Assembly (NCBI GenBank): GCA_034401795.1
Contig: CM067360.1
Coordinates: forward strand, 123,843,401 to 123,907,400
DNA: 64,000 nt
Direction of reading: 5' to 3'
Source: Chaetoderma sp. LZ-2023a
Lineage: Eukaryota > Mollusca > Caudofoveata > Chaetodermatida > Chaetodermatidae
Every line of letters starts with the position of its first letter. Within the stretch, counting starts at the first letter, position 1. A program made the translations under genes and the position numbers. Below, piece after piece: positions 11,002 through 23,475 of the stretch. The notes beneath the pieces were generated by a model, which ran no database searches, was not told where the DNA came from, and saw nothing but the letters and a program-made list of their open reading frames with translations.

Positions 11002-11940
11002 AGTTTCAGGGAATTCAATTATTTTAAATATATAAGCATGCGTTTATATGAGAGTTAAACTACCATATGAAAAGGCTGTTCACTACATTTTGTGTTGGCT
11101 ACTATGGAATTTGGTGTTGTGTACGCACTGTTGTTGTCTGATAGCAAAAGCTTCCTATCGGATTGGCTTTATATTGTTCAATAACCTCTAAACTAACTAA
11201 CTGCATTCACGCATCAAGATTAGTAAATTTTGTAATGTTTACAATCATCAACCGGTTCTCTGGGAATATTATTTTTAATTATATTTGTTTCCGGGGAATT
11301 TTGGAAAACCCTCTTCAAAGTAAATTGAGTCAGATGTTTCACATCTATGATTGGAACCTTGGGTAAATTCGTACTCACAGAATATCACAGTCAATATATC
11401 CTTATTGGGTAATTTTAGAAACCATAGTGGAGGTTCATGTGTATAAAATTTACACTAGGGTGATTTTAGAAACTGAAAATGTGTTGAATAAGTGGTGTAA
11501 AATGATAGCAGATAATTCATTCGCAAAATAACTTGCAAGATGGTGGTGTGCGTTTTTGTGTGAGTGATGGTGGGTGAATGGTTGTGGTGGTTGGGTGGGG
11601 TTGGCGCCATCCTTTATTCTCCATATCCAGTTTTGGAACGCCTTGTTGAATGTGACAAGGGAGATAATTCTGCATAGTGCGTATGTATCTGGCCGGTTAA
11701 TTCTCACCGTCAATGTGTTGGTTATTTTGCCATTTGGGCTCGCATTGCTTTAAGCCTGGGTTAAAACTGGTTAAAAACTGAGTGGCAATTTAATTACGTG
11801 ACGACGCTTCGGCCTTCAAGCCTGGCAAAATCTTAGGTGGGATGGCGATGTACTCCCGTCTCGTACTAGAGGAGAATGTAACATCATAAAACATTTGTGT
11901 ATTTTACGATATCATGATATGTTTAAAAACCCATTGTATT

Positions 11941-12320
11941 TAATGGATGAATCCAATCTGTTGATCAAGTACATGACGTCATAATCAATTACGTCACATG
12001 TAGGTTGACGTCACAATCGTAATTGACAAAAATATTCCGTCATTAACCTGGAATAGTCCGCCAGGTGTAGCCTACGAATTGTATGTGGTGAATTTACTAT
12101 TTAATCAACATTCTGTTGAATATTTTGAAACTAATTTGGCCGAGGCTATTGCTGCCAATGCACCCAGTGAAATTAGTTTCAAAATATTAATCAGCTTACC
12201 TGTATATTGAGATTTTGGGAATTGAGGATTCGATCAATCTAACACGGGCAAAGCACGGGAGGAGCTTAGCTAGAGATGGGTGTGACGTAGTTAAAAGCGG
12301 ATTCATCCATTGAAATAAAT
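11941..12320 (-). repeat. family A foldback element, complete
   Basis: Inverted ends (ATGGATGAATCCAATC and AGCGGATTCATCCATT). Two exact TGACGTCA octamers 30 bases apart, then a shortened hairpin centre. The rest of 11002-11940 shows nothing recognisable apart from a T/G-rich stretch near 11560. Confidence 0.87.
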
Positions 12321-12724
12321 AAAGCAATAATTTTATTTTCAGGACTGATGGTCTCTACCAGCAGTATTGCTAACTATTCTGTGGCAAAGAAAAATAATTT
12401 CCTCTTACGTCCAGCCACTGAATCCAATTAAGTCCCCGTCGGCGCCGTCACCGTCGCCGCCAACGCCGCCGCTGTCATCGTTGTCGCAGTACGAAAATAA
12501 TCAACGAAATTCATTACACCCCACATAAGAGAATTATATTTATTTTTCGCTTCATCAGGGGTATGAGAAACATTTAGCATTATCTATTTTTAAAATATGA
12601 CAACCATTCGGTAATCCCGTATTTCTCTCACAGAAAAACGATTTAGAAGATTTATAAGTTGCTATGATCGAATAAGCATATAGGTCTGAAATTCTAAACG
12701 CATTGCATTTAGATATGCTTACTA

Positions 12725-13800
12725 TACAGAGTAAATCCACGAGGATGCGTTTGCCTGATCATGGAGTGCGTTGTCTTAAACCTAGCGTTTATCTCAAGAT
12801 TTTGAGCAAAATCTATTTAGGCCTACTGGGTTCGATATTGATATTGATTTAACAATGAAAGACATTAGAAATTCCTTTCGTCACTGTTGTAAGATAAGAA
12901 ATAAAATACTGACTAGGGGTGTAAATTATCCGTTATACTGACTATAGCACAGGCCTTTGAATTTGTGTCCATCCATCCCTCTACCACATGTTCCCCCTAC
13001 TATATATAAATATACACAAGGTGTGAAACCTTCATTTGTGGGCACCATTGTCAGGAAGCTGATTGGTTGGGTTGTTGTCAAAATCCGCTGACATCACGTT
13101 TCTGACTACAAACCACTACAAACCAACCAATCAGCTTTCTGACAATGGTGCCCACAGATGAAGGTTTCATACCTTGTGTATATTATATATAGTAGGAGGG
13201 ATATGTGGTAGAGGGATGGATGGACGAAAATTCAAAGGCCTGCACATGGAGGGATATGTGGTAGAGGGGTGGATGGACGAAAATTCAAAGGCCTGTGACT
13301 ATAGGGGTGTAAATTATCCATTTTATACTGATTATATGTGTAAATTATTCATTATACTGACTAAGCGTGTAAATTATCATGTAACTGATCTCGCTAAACT
13401 TTGGCGTATTTCATAAAATCAGATTTGTTGCCAAGTTAGATGTTTCTCTCGCTCAATAGGCACAATGTTATAATGATTAGTTGCGTACACTAATGATCTA
13501 AAACTCGAATGCGGCGTTCTTTCTAGTTTCTACACGATGCAACTCATTTCTACGAGGACAATTTAATCGATTGCCATCCGAGGAAGTGATTTGATAATCC
13601 GGTTTTCTACACATTTCTACATGAACTCAATTTAAATTGTATAAAGGAGAATCTGCCTGACATTTTGATTTTGTTCTTAAATATTAAATTCCTATTGAAA
13701 AAATAAGGAATCACACAAATTCCTTTTTAAAACAACATTTACTTGTATTAAAAAGGCGAGATATTGGTAAAGTATATTAATTGTCAATACGTATCATAGA
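12725..13800. repeat. duplicated block, copy 1 (interrupted)
   Basis: Shares long near-identical runs with 14915-15575: TTTATCTCAAGATTTTGAGC, GATTTAACAATGAAAGACAT, GGCACAATGTTATAATGATT and AAAAGGCGAGATATTGGT, in the same order and orientation. Copy 1 is longer because a foldback element sits at 12950-13300. Confidence 0.85.
12950..13300. mobile_element. ~290-bp foldback element with duplicated end
   Basis: CAGGCCTTTGAAT and ATTCAAAGGCCTG ends. The arms, about 115 bases long, include CTACTATATATAA, GAAACCTTCAT and GGCACCATTGTCAG. A second copy of the right end follows at 13246-13300. The flanking GTGTAAATTATC motif occurs on both sides. Confidence 0.85.
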
Positions 13801-14224
13801 TCGTCGATCCTTAACACAAAATGGTTTGCTTATATTTATATTGGATAAATACCATCATTGGCTATCCATTATATCGTAAAAATTTAAAATATTGTATGCT
13901 CGTAGCAATTTAGGTAATTGTACCTAATCTGATTCGAATATATTATCTTAGTCGTATAGCAAAGCTTTTCTACTACAGTTTATTTATCAAATCGCACTAT
14001 AGAGAATTACCTCCCTTGTAGATTTCAACTTCTTGTTTCGTAGATTCCTTCGTAGGAATGTGAGACCCACGAGGAAAAATAAATAAATTTCCCACGTACT
14101 TATATAACGAATGTTACAAGTTAAGTTGTTTGATAGTTCCACACGTCAACTTATTGATTAATACGGTATGTACACGTTGTGATGATGTAGTAGTGATGTA
14201 TTGATAGTAAAGGTTGATAGTTTG

Positions 14225-14815
14225 TTGCAGATTTGCTCTTATGATGCGTATTGAAGCCTTTTTCTATGGGGGGCGTGTACCATAGCGCGGCTTAGGCTTT
14301 CAAAGGTCAGAAAGGAATGGTTTTCAAGTGGTAGACTATCAGTGTTTCCCAGTTTTCGACAATCTATATTAAGCTGAGTAATAGTTTCCTGATTTCTGAA
14401 GATTATGTTACTGTATGTTGGGCTAAGTTCTTTGAAGATGAATTCTGAAATTGATGTAAGTTGTCGCTGTCTAATGATATTTGTTGCTGGACACGTAAGG
14501 AGGAAGTGGGTTATTGATTCATCTTCGACTTCACAGGCAAGACAAGTTGCTGAGACAGTGTAGTTAGAGAATCTTGATTTCAATTATTGTAGCATATATA
14601 TGCATGTTAGCAGTCAAGCTTTTGTAATTGCTCTTCTTACTTCTGTTGTTGATTGGACAGATCCCCAGACTGGGTGAATAGCTCCAATTTGGCAGCCTAC
14701 TTTGTCCAGGTAGAGTAGACTTAGACCGGATGTGCGCTCACATTGCTGTCTGAAGTTTGATGTCCAGAAGTTATTAATAGCTGTTCTTATACTTTTCTTC
14801 CAACTTGACTTCAAC
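14225..14815 (-). pseudogene. non-LTR retrotransposon ORF2, C-terminal fragment
   Basis: Two minus-strand frames (14614-14814 then 14239-14583) form one decayed coding region. The first contains GCQIGAIHPVWGSVQS and TTEVRRAITKA; the second contains a Cys motif (CLACEVEDESITHFLLTCP), typical of the region after the reverse transcriptase in several LINE-like families. The same layout is seen in the + strand copy at 58989-60289 (VHHVWSSTD, CQLCRLTKEDRTHFLVTCP). The break near 14590 is a stop or frameshift. It separates the two copies of the 12725/14915 duplication. Confidence 0.85.
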
Positions 14816-14914
14816 AGTAGGCAAAATCTGGTGGTCGTGTTCGAAAGATAATAAATAACAAACTGGATAATGATCTGTTCCTATCCGAAATAAATAAGCA
14901 TGATATTGTACTGT

Positions 14915-15575
14915 CACGAAAATCCACGAGGATACGTGAGGGGTGTGCGTTATATTAAACCTAGTGTTTATCTCAAGATTTTGAGCAAAATCAATTTAGG
15001 CCTACTGGGTTCCATATTGATATTGATTTAACAATGAAAGACATTAGAAATTCCTTTCGTAAAATAAGAAATAAAATACTGACTACGAGGTCTAGATGTT
15101 AATCCATTAAAACGGCGCAAATTCTGTGAGTCATTCTTGAGTGGCTTCCTTGTAACTGATCTCTTCGCTAAACTATGACGTATTTCAGAAAACGGGACTC
15201 GTTTTGGCAACTGACCGGGCCAGTGGTTCCACTTTTTGTGCCAGAGAAATGGTACATGGCTCAATAGGCACAATGTTATAATGATTATGTGCATACACTA
15301 ATGATCTAAAACGCATATGCTTTTTTCACGATGTAATTCATTTCAACGAGGAAATGTTTCTCGATTGCTAAAGATGTGTCATTCCCGAGTAAGCGATTTG
15401 ACAAGCGCATTCTTCTACAAAAAATACTATTTAAATTGCATATAAGGGCAAACATATGAGTATTCTTGTTTTAAATATTAAATTCCTTTTGAACAAATAA
15501 GGCATCACATAAATTCCTTTTTAAAACAACACTTGTAATAAAAAGGCGAGATATTGGTCAATTGTATTAATTTGC
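14915..15575. repeat. duplicated block, copy 2
   Basis: Direct duplicate of 12725-13800 without the foldback insertion. It carries small indels, for example CACTGTTGT missing before AAATAAAATACTGACTA. Confidence 0.85.
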
Positions 15576-16074
15576 AAGCATATTACGCGGGAAGCGGACG
15601 ACGCCCGCATATAAAGGGGCGTATTATATAATCTGTTCTTTATTGGGTTTTCAAAATTATTATTTGAACCGTATTTTGTTTGTGCCGTCCAATTTCCTCA
15701 TGACCAGAATCATAAAAAATACAACAGGTTATGATTCTAAGTTCTAATCTCAGGATATTTCGTTTATATACACGAGATTTTCAGTTCAATTTTTCTCGTT
15801 TCTTGATCTTTTTATTCACATGGCATTAACTAAATTTATTTCTTCTTCATTTTATAGCGTTACTTTTGATTTTCATCTCACTTTAATATGTTTGTTTCAA
15901 TTTTTGCCTAATTTGCCTTCTAGATTTAATTTCACAGACTTTGTCCTCCCTCAGACCAAAACCCAAGTTATATCGTTACCCAATAAAAGGTAACCCCGTC
16001 CCTCTACCCCACCACCCCTCCCCTTCACACCGCAACCCAAACACCACCACAGCAACACATGAAAATGCCTTGCG

Positions 16075-16262
16075 ATAGGCAGCAACAGCCAAATTAGTTT
16101 AAAATATTCAAGAGGACGAGGTTAACTGTAAAGTTAGCATGAATTGTGATTCTGCGAATTTATGATTCAAAGTATATAACTCGGGCCAACACGCGCAAAA
16201 CATGGGCAGAGCTCAGCTTGGAATGGGCGGGTCATAGCTAAAACTGGATCATCCATTAGCTG
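16075..16262 (-). repeat. family A element, half copy
   Basis: AAATTAGTTTAAAATATTCAA, then AACACGCGCAAAACATGGGC, AATGGGCGGGTCATAGCTAAA and the end ACTGGATCATCCATT. The CRE-bearing arm is missing. The preceding stretch 15576-16074 is AT-rich with a CCACCACCCC tract and no recognisable feature. Confidence 0.8.
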
Positions 16263-16477
16263 CCATTATCTTAGAAACAATATAGATTTCAGCGGATAAC
16301 AGTGGCGAAATTACAGTTGGGTCATAGCCAACGTATGTTATAAATGTTGACAATGTATTTAATAATTATACACACATGCGTTGGGCCAACGTTAGCGTAA
16401 TAGCGGCAAAGTAACAGTTGAGTTAGAGTTGTCCAGAAGTGTATCTTGCATTTAAAAGCTTTAAAAGCAATTGAGAA

Positions 16478-16882
16478 ATCCGACCTGTCACTCAAGTATG
16501 ACGTCATAATCAACTACGTCAAATGTCGTCTGACGTCACAATAAAAATACCTATCTAGCTCCACCGTGAACATTTAAAAGTCCGTTAAGTGTACGATTGA
16601 ATTGTATCTTTTTGATAGATTTGCGACTTAATTAACAATCTGTTGAATATTTTGAAAGTAATTTAACTGGGCGCTGTTGTCACCATATGTTTCAAAATCT
16701 TCAGCAGCCTACCTGTATAATTATAATACCTTGGAAATGGGATTTTGAGAATTCAAAGTTCAAAGTCTATAAATCGCTTCCAACATGCGCAAAACTTGGG
16801 CGGAGCTTAGCTAGAAAATAGCTGGGCGTGGCTAGAAATTGGCTGGAAGTTGGCTGGACGTGGCTAGAAATTGATCCCTAGC
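16478..16882 (-). repeat. family A foldback element
   Basis: Two exact TGACGTCA octamers about 31 bases apart, a TTTGCGACTTAATTAAC region, the central hairpin remnant, and GGGCGGAGCTTAGCTAG. The distal end has an extra tandem GGCTGGACGTGGCTAGAAATTG repeat. Confidence 0.85.
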
Positions 16883-17053
16883 CTCAAAGCGCTCAAAATG
16901 CTACCTATATCAATTAACCCTTTAAAGCTCTAGATATCTCAAAGAAATTTGCAATTCTCACTCTGTAAATGTAAATATAGAGAAGACAATGTGTGTAAAT
17001 TTGCCACAGAAATTTACAAAAACAACTTTCTGTTGCCACACGTTTTGTTCGGC

Positions 17054-17292
17054 TTGATCATTAAATGGTTAACATTCAAGAAAATGTTTACTTTTTGCTT
17101 TGACAGTGTACATGGGCAGGCCAAGAGAAGACTATTTTTGAAATTTTACCACTGGAGTGACTGGCTCGGTTACCGAGCCAGTCATTCCAGTGATAAATTT
17201 TCAAAAATTGTCTTCTCCTGGCCTGCAAATTTACATCAATCAAGAGCACTGCAGGCGCCATTTTCAGGCTTAATTATTATAAGATTAAGCTG
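17054..17292. repeat. family B foldback, near complete
   Basis: GCAGGCCAAGAGAAGACTAT, ACTGGAGTGACTGGCTCGG, the inverse arm CCAGTCATTCCAGTG, then CTTCTCCTGGCCTGCAAAT. The terminal TTAA-type ends are weak in this copy. Confidence 0.9.
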
Positions 17293-17818
17293 AAACAAGA
17301 TGGATTAAAGTTAATTAATAAGGATGGTGGTTCCAGGAGGTAGGGGTAGGCATACGTGATTTCAGAATTTCTTGGAATATCTTAATGAAAGTGTGAAGAC
17401 ACCTCCAGTTACCCAGCTAGGTAATGTTTGAATAAACGTTTGTCCTTTGAAAAGTCGGCACGATACGGTTGACCATTGGTAAAGTAACCGTGATCATTGC
17501 GAAATAACGAGCCACAATACTCGCTGAATTTGCGTATTAAGGCGCTGTGTGATGGTCACTGGCTATCCACTTTAATCAATGTGTCCGACGATATGTCAGT
17601 CAGTCAGTCAGTCAAATCTCCTTACCAAGCCTCGTAGCCACAACAATACCACATGCACACACTATACAGGTAATGCGAATGTGATGTAAATAAAACTTGA
17701 ATCTACCAGTTACGACATTGCATAAATACTTAATTTGCAAAATAATTAATTAAAATTTATTCTCACACTATACATGTTTTCAGAGGTCTGCTCACTGTGT
17801 ATCGTGAAATATCATACT

Positions 17819-18510
<692 letters not shown>

Positions 18511-18512
18511 AC

Positions 18513-18682
18513 CTTGTGATGACGGCGAGCGAAGGAGGCTCAATGCACGCGCCCATGAATAGCGTGACATTCTCGTGCCTAATCATGCGTAGTTTGTTCA
18601 CCTCGGTCAGAAAAGGCTTGACCTCATCCTCCGCAAGGTCACTGAACACGTGGATAATCACATCACCAAACCAACGACCCCT
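18513..18682 (-). pseudogene. KSR-like gene, exon for kinase N-lobe, with 2-base frame lesion
   Basis: The exon lies between GCCATTGCAG and GTATAG. The 5' part reads (K)GRWFGDV, matching the KSR-diagnostic RGRWHGEV that follows the P-loop. The 3' part reads IIHVFSDLAEDEV, then KLRMIRHENVTLFMGAC and PPSLAVIT, a very close match to KSR xxxRHENVVLFMGACMxPPHLAIIT. The two parts are in different frames: the sequence GATGTGTGATT has one TG more than the alignment and phases allow, and TGA results. The VAIK Lys position is His (VIIH). The exon length of 170 is 2 more than the 168 expected from flanking phases. Confidence 0.9.
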
Positions 18683-19094
18683 GCAATGGCATAAGCTTTT
18701 ACATTAGGTTTGTTGATGTTACGGACCCCGCATTGTTAGCTAGAGTATCACAATTAAATTGGTTGATGCGCGACAAGTGGTTTTCCATGAATAATGGATC
18801 AGCCACCTATTCCATTTATCCATTAAAGGATAAATAATCCGATCTTTTGATAGATATTCAGGTGATCTAACACGCCGGTCATAAACTATCCAGGTAATTT
18901 CAAGCTTTTTATCACACCGCTAAGGAAAGATATTCAGGATTTAGTAGATAAATGTTGGTACATTTCTACACCCTATGATGGCTGTCATGATTTACTTTTC
19001 AACCAATCAGAAAACCCCTAGTGTGGCTGCCTCGGTATATACGCTCAGTCATAGAGGTGCTAGCTATAGTTTGGCAATGTGGTATAAAAGCAAA

Positions 19095-19203
19095 CCTACA
19101 GGTAACCTGTTGAATATTTTGAAACCAATTTGATTGGAAGTTGTTGCTGCCATAGGCAGCAACAACTTCCAGTCAATTTAGTTTCAAAATATTCAATGGG
19201 ATG
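19095..19203. repeat. family A central hairpin
   Basis: TGTTGAATATTTTGAAACCA and its inverse TTTCAAAATATTCAA around TGCTGCCATAGGCAGCA. Nearly perfect stem. Outer arms are absent. Confidence 0.85.
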
Positions 19204-20017
19204 AGCATTACATAATAAACAATGCGATGCATTGGCGCTTACATGACATCACGCACAATAACTTGAGGAGACAAAATGGTGTCGATCACTGTTCAACATT
19301 TACTCGATATTACAAAGCAGATAATTGCGATACAGATCAGGGAATGTGACAAGATATGAATGATATGGAATCTATAAACCATATTCTATCGGTGCCATAC
19401 AACATTTGAGATGGGATTACCGTCGATTTAAAGGACTGCTCATCTTATTTGATACTAGTTACTCACGAAATGTAATATGCTAGACATAGACTATGCCATT
19501 ACTGTGATGCCACGATATTTACAAGAGATTGTCTGGGCTTTTCCTTTTTTTCAGGAATGTCGTTAACCATCCTTCCTTTATCATATCTGGAACTGCGTTG
19601 GTGAGCAATATCATGTTTACTAGTTCTGTAGTGTATTTTAAGAGCCTTGTCACCAGCTCATTGCAGGCACGTGCTCTGATTAATTCTCATTAAATCTGCA
19701 GCTTTCCTATTGTTTAATGTTTCAATCATTCCAATGACATTACATATGTCTAATGAAAACCTACTGGTGTACACTATGCTGCTCCGCCAAATCGTTATAA
19801 ATAATGTTATCATATTTTATCCTATCATTTATACTCCCGACCATTAGAGTTCCCCATCTTTTGGATTAGCTAAGTACTGATGGTGATTTGCCAATACGTC
19901 CAGAATTGCTCTTATTAACTTGAAATCTTCTCTCCAAAATCAACACCCACATTAGTAGGAATTCTTGACGTATACTTTTGTGCTTGTTGACCAGATGGTA
20001 AACCATCTTTTGATAAT

Positions 20018-20368
20018 GGATGGATCCGGTCTGTCACTCAAGTATATGACGTCACAATCTATTGCGTCACATGTCGCAGTCAAAATGCGTAACGAATGAA
20101 TATCCAGCACCGTCATTAACATTGAATAGTCTGTCTAGTGTACGAATTGCATGTCTGTGATGGATTTGCTATTAAATAAGCATTATGTTTCATATTTTGA
20201 AACTAATTTCATTGGGCGCTGTTGTTGTCACTGTTGTTGCTTTGGCTTGAAATTGGGATTCTCAGAATTCATGATTCAAAGTATATAAATGTATTCTAAC
20301 ACACGGAAAAGTGGGGAAAGCTTAGCTAGAGATGGGCGGGCCGCGGGCATAGATTGAAATGGACCCCA
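20018..20368 (-). repeat. family A foldback element, half-core lost
   Basis: GATGGATCCGGTCTGTCACTC end, exact TGACGTCA, TATTAAATAAGCAT, a deleted centre, then GATGGGCGGGCC and AATGGACCCC. Confidence 0.82.
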
Positions 20369-21564
20369 CTAGTGGGTGCTTGATTGTCAAATAGTCTTCT
20401 AGTTACAGGAAGGGGAAAGGGAAATAACAACTGATGTTTATTGATAATTTCATACAATAATAAATAAACTACCATCGGTAAAAAAATGGAAATGAATTGG
20501 GATTATTTGAGAAAAAACATTTACTAAATCTAGGCCTGCTTAACTTGGGGCCAATTAGTGACCTCGCTGGTGCTTCGTACTCCGACGTGTGTCAACTGTG
20601 TGCGTGCAGGTATAACGCATAGACCTACCTGAATATACCGAAGGCACACCTGAATATAGTTTTGTAAGCGGTATGGATAGTATTCGCTATAGGCGCCGAT
20701 GTAGAGCGATTAACTCACTACTGCTAATTCACTATTGATCTTTTTGAAAACGTTATATTTGAAAGTAACTTTTTCTGGTGAAAGCGACATGTTTCGGTCA
20801 AAATTATTTTTAAAAACAGTGCCGGTTTCCAAGGTAGCAATATGACGCCTAAAGAACACTTTGAAATTCGTGTGATCGAATGTAGACCCTGTCTCTGGAA
20901 ACAATGGCTTTCAGTCAAATTGATTTAAAACAAACAGTATTTTACCTGTAGGACGTAGTGGCTAATCAGCTCAACCTGAATATAACTGAGCTTATATGAT
21001 CGGCTGCAGTAGGTATTATTTATTCACTCGGCATACTCTAGAGCACATAGGACCAGCCGCGTCACTAATTGATTCCCGCCAGAGTGACATAAATGGTATT
21101 TAGCTGCTTTTTCATAATTATTCTGATTTCTTTCTGTTTTTATACCATGGAGGGGGAGGGAGGGGGGCTATAGGTTGATTATTATATAAAGCTTTCATTC
21201 AAGAACATACGTCGGTTGCCTGATCCTTTCCTTTAACATTGTTGCTATAGCATCTGCCCATGGAAACTAGACACCTGTCCGTGAATTACAATAATGTCGT
21301 CCACAAAATGAACATAATTGAATACGCTAATGATAACCACGTGGTATCCTTGTGATGAGTGACCAATAAATATATGTCAAGAATATTGGAACTCTCATAA
21401 TTAACTAGCTAACTTAGAATACCTTATATAATTTTATGAAAATTAATTCAAAATTTGGACTCTTTATTGGGCATCTTAGGCAAAGGAATGGGTTAACACA
21501 TGAATTGATATGGCGTTTGACGCTAATTTCCATTCCGCCGATCTCACATATTTGGCCGGTTCGC

Positions 21565-21565
21565 T

Positions 21566-21620
<55 letters not shown>

Positions 21621-21649
21621 GCTCGCTCCCTCCCTCCCTCCCTCCCTCC

Positions 21650-21732
<83 letters not shown>

Positions 21733-21738
21733 ACTCTC
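21565..21738. repeat. (CT)n microsatellite with CCCT blocks
   Basis: Dinucleotide CT with CCCT and GCTC interruptions, about 115 bases downstream (minus strand) of exon 21852-21956. Confidence 0.96.
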
Positions 21739-21851
21739 ATATTTTACAGTAACATTTGATGATGTCAAGCCCATTTTCACACCCTTGTCCCGATAAATTG
21801 GCAATGGATGTACAGTAATTCACGTCTACGGTCTACTATTATCGGACATAC

Positions 21852-21956
21852 TTGTAAATCTCTTGTCTTCGGCCGACCTTTAGGCAGTCTCGAATCTCCA
21901 AATCCATGAACGGTATAGTACAATCCCCTAATGAATAGTGCAGTAGGCTGATGCGG
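21852..21956 (-). CDS. KSR-like gene, exon for kinase start and P-loop
   Basis: 105 bases from ATTATTCTGCAG to GTATGT. The first base completes Ser from exon 22243-22300 (GS-RISLLHYSL) and the last two bases begin the Lys finished in exon 18513-18682. The peptide has CTIPFMDLEIRDCLKVG then RRQEIYK. KSR proteins read W-x-IPFxxxELxxxIGxGRxGxVxxG here. IPF and the order of hydrophobic residues match, but the glycine loop keeps just one Gly (KVGRRQEIYK), so ATP binding by a normal P-loop looks unlikely. Confidence 0.9.
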
Positions 21957-22095
21957 CTGCAGAATAATCAATACAGGAATAAGGGAATAAACGAATGAAC
22001 GAACGAATTCACAGATTCATTGCAAAGATATAATAACCCATTTATGAACAATTGTACACAGTTCTGTGGAAATATTACATATGAATGATATATTA

Positions 22096-22168
22096 CCCAG
22101 ATAACGCAGCTCACTGTGCCAATGCTGGGCCGATACCGGGCCGATAGCTAAGCTGCATTATCTGTGTA
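22096..22168. repeat. small foldback with GGGCCGATACCGGGCCGAT core
   Basis: CCAGATAACGCAGCTCA and AAGCTGCATTATCTG are inverted ends around repeated GCCGATA. A related core is at 43317-43390, and GGATAATGCAGGTAACTGG at 32894 may be a third. Confidence 0.65.
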
Positions 22169-22242
22169 CAAGTGGGCGTCAAACGACAATATTGAATTTT
22201 GATTGTTTAGCAGCTTTATGGTAATAAATGCTACCGACATAC

Positions 22243-22300
22243 CTCCCTCTCCGGTCGTCTTCCTCATCTTCAAATACAGACTCCTCAAAGTTCGCATCAG
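22243..22300 (-). CDS. KSR-like gene, small acidic exon before the kinase domain
   Basis: 58 bases from TTTGTTTCAG to GTATGT. The first two bases complete Ala from the 945-base exon (IY-A), the body reads DANFEESVFEDEEDDRRG, and the last two bases start the Ser completed in the next exon. The very acidic run just before RRGSRIS resembles the acidic linker found before the kinase domain of mammalian KSR. The two-sided phase agreement supports it despite its size. Confidence 0.85.
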
Positions 22301-22439
22301 CTGAAACAAATAATGTGTATTATATATATGTTTTATTAATTATTACTTTTATTATCTCATTGACGCTTTTTCTCCACCAACATTTGCAATTAGATCTAAT
22401 CATGCCTATCACATAACAAATTGGAGCCGATACTCTTTT

Positions 22440-22875
22440 GAGTTAATTCTTGGTAAAATAATATTTTTGGTTAGTGTAGAGTGGGAGGTGGATTGTGTGG
22501 AAAACATAATGATCCTTTGTTTCATCCTGGTAGTCACATGAACACCTAGGAGAGGCTGACAAAAATTGCCATAAAGATGGGTGTTTAAAGTTGTTACAGT
22601 TGTTCTGTGGCCTATACAGCACACGATACTGGCAGGTCTTTGGCGCACATAGTCCCACCTAGGTGGGGCTCGTGTATAAGACATTCCTTTTAATTAATTT
22701 TTAATTCCTGTATGGTTGGAAACATTGTAACAGGGTTGAGGAGGGTATTCCACTCACGCACTGTTGCTAGAAAGAGAGCTCTGCGATACAGCTTAATTCG
22801 ACATCTAGGCGGAGACCCTGGAGTGTGTGTGTGTGATACAGTGGCGGATTTGCCCTTTGTGAACTGGAAGATGAT
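22440..22875 (-). pseudogene. jockey/CR1-type retrotransposon ORF2, C-terminal remnant
   Basis: Minus-strand frames contain RRALFLATVREWNTL, the common 'fxxRTIxxWNxLP' motif downstream of the RT in jockey/CR1/RTE-like ORF2 proteins, followed by a decayed Cys/His region (SASPRCSCDYQDETKDHYVF). Several frame changes and stops mark it as dead. It sits in the intron between 22300 and 29728. Confidence 0.75.
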
Positions 22876-23083
22876 TAGATAGCGACTCACATCGCACGCC
22901 ACGTGTTATTGTGTATAGAACATTGCAAGTCTATGCATCCTACCTATGTTCGAAATTGTTTCCATACAGGTTTCAATATACAAGTCTCCTGTACTGACGC
23001 TGCATGTGACTCAAGTAAACAGTCCATAGAGCGGACATGTTCCAGTCTAGTAGCAAGGCATTGTGAAAGATTATCCCGACCCT

Positions 23084-23475
23084 AACAACAACCCATGAAT
23101 CCAGTTTTAGTCATGCCAATCTCTATGGCTAAGCTCCCCCCCCCCCACGCCTCGCCCGTGTTGGAATCGATCGAACCCGAACTTTCTGAATCTCGATTTC
23201 CAGAAAACTATACTAGTAAGTTATTAAACATTTTGAAACCAATTTGACTGGGCGCAGTTACTGCCTATGGAAACAACAACGCCCCGTCAAATTAGTTTCA
23301 AAATAGTCAACGGAATGGTTATTAAATAGTAAAGACATACAATTCGTACGACTTGGCGGACTATTAAGCGTTTATCACAGACTTAATTACACCATTCATT
23401 ATGACGTCAGTCTACATGTGACGTAGTTGATTATGACGTCATATGATTGATCGAGAGACTGGACTCGTCTATTGT
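23084..23475 (+). repeat. family A foldback element
   Basis: ATGAATCCAGTTTTAGTCATG end, CCCCCCCC stretch replacing the GC box, GATCGA, central hairpin, TTATTAAATAG, and two exact TGACGTCA octamers 31 bases apart. Confidence 0.87.

Larger units (their letters stand above)
18683..21564. other. intron, no further coding signal found
   Basis: Apart from the family A pieces at 19095 and 20018, I see no exon-like segment. The short overlapping minus frames near 20710-20918 lack splice context and recognisable motifs. Confidence 0.6.

Noticed and set aside
21414..21804. Arg/Glu and Ser/Leu repeat proteins
   Set aside because: All arise from a CT dinucleotide array.
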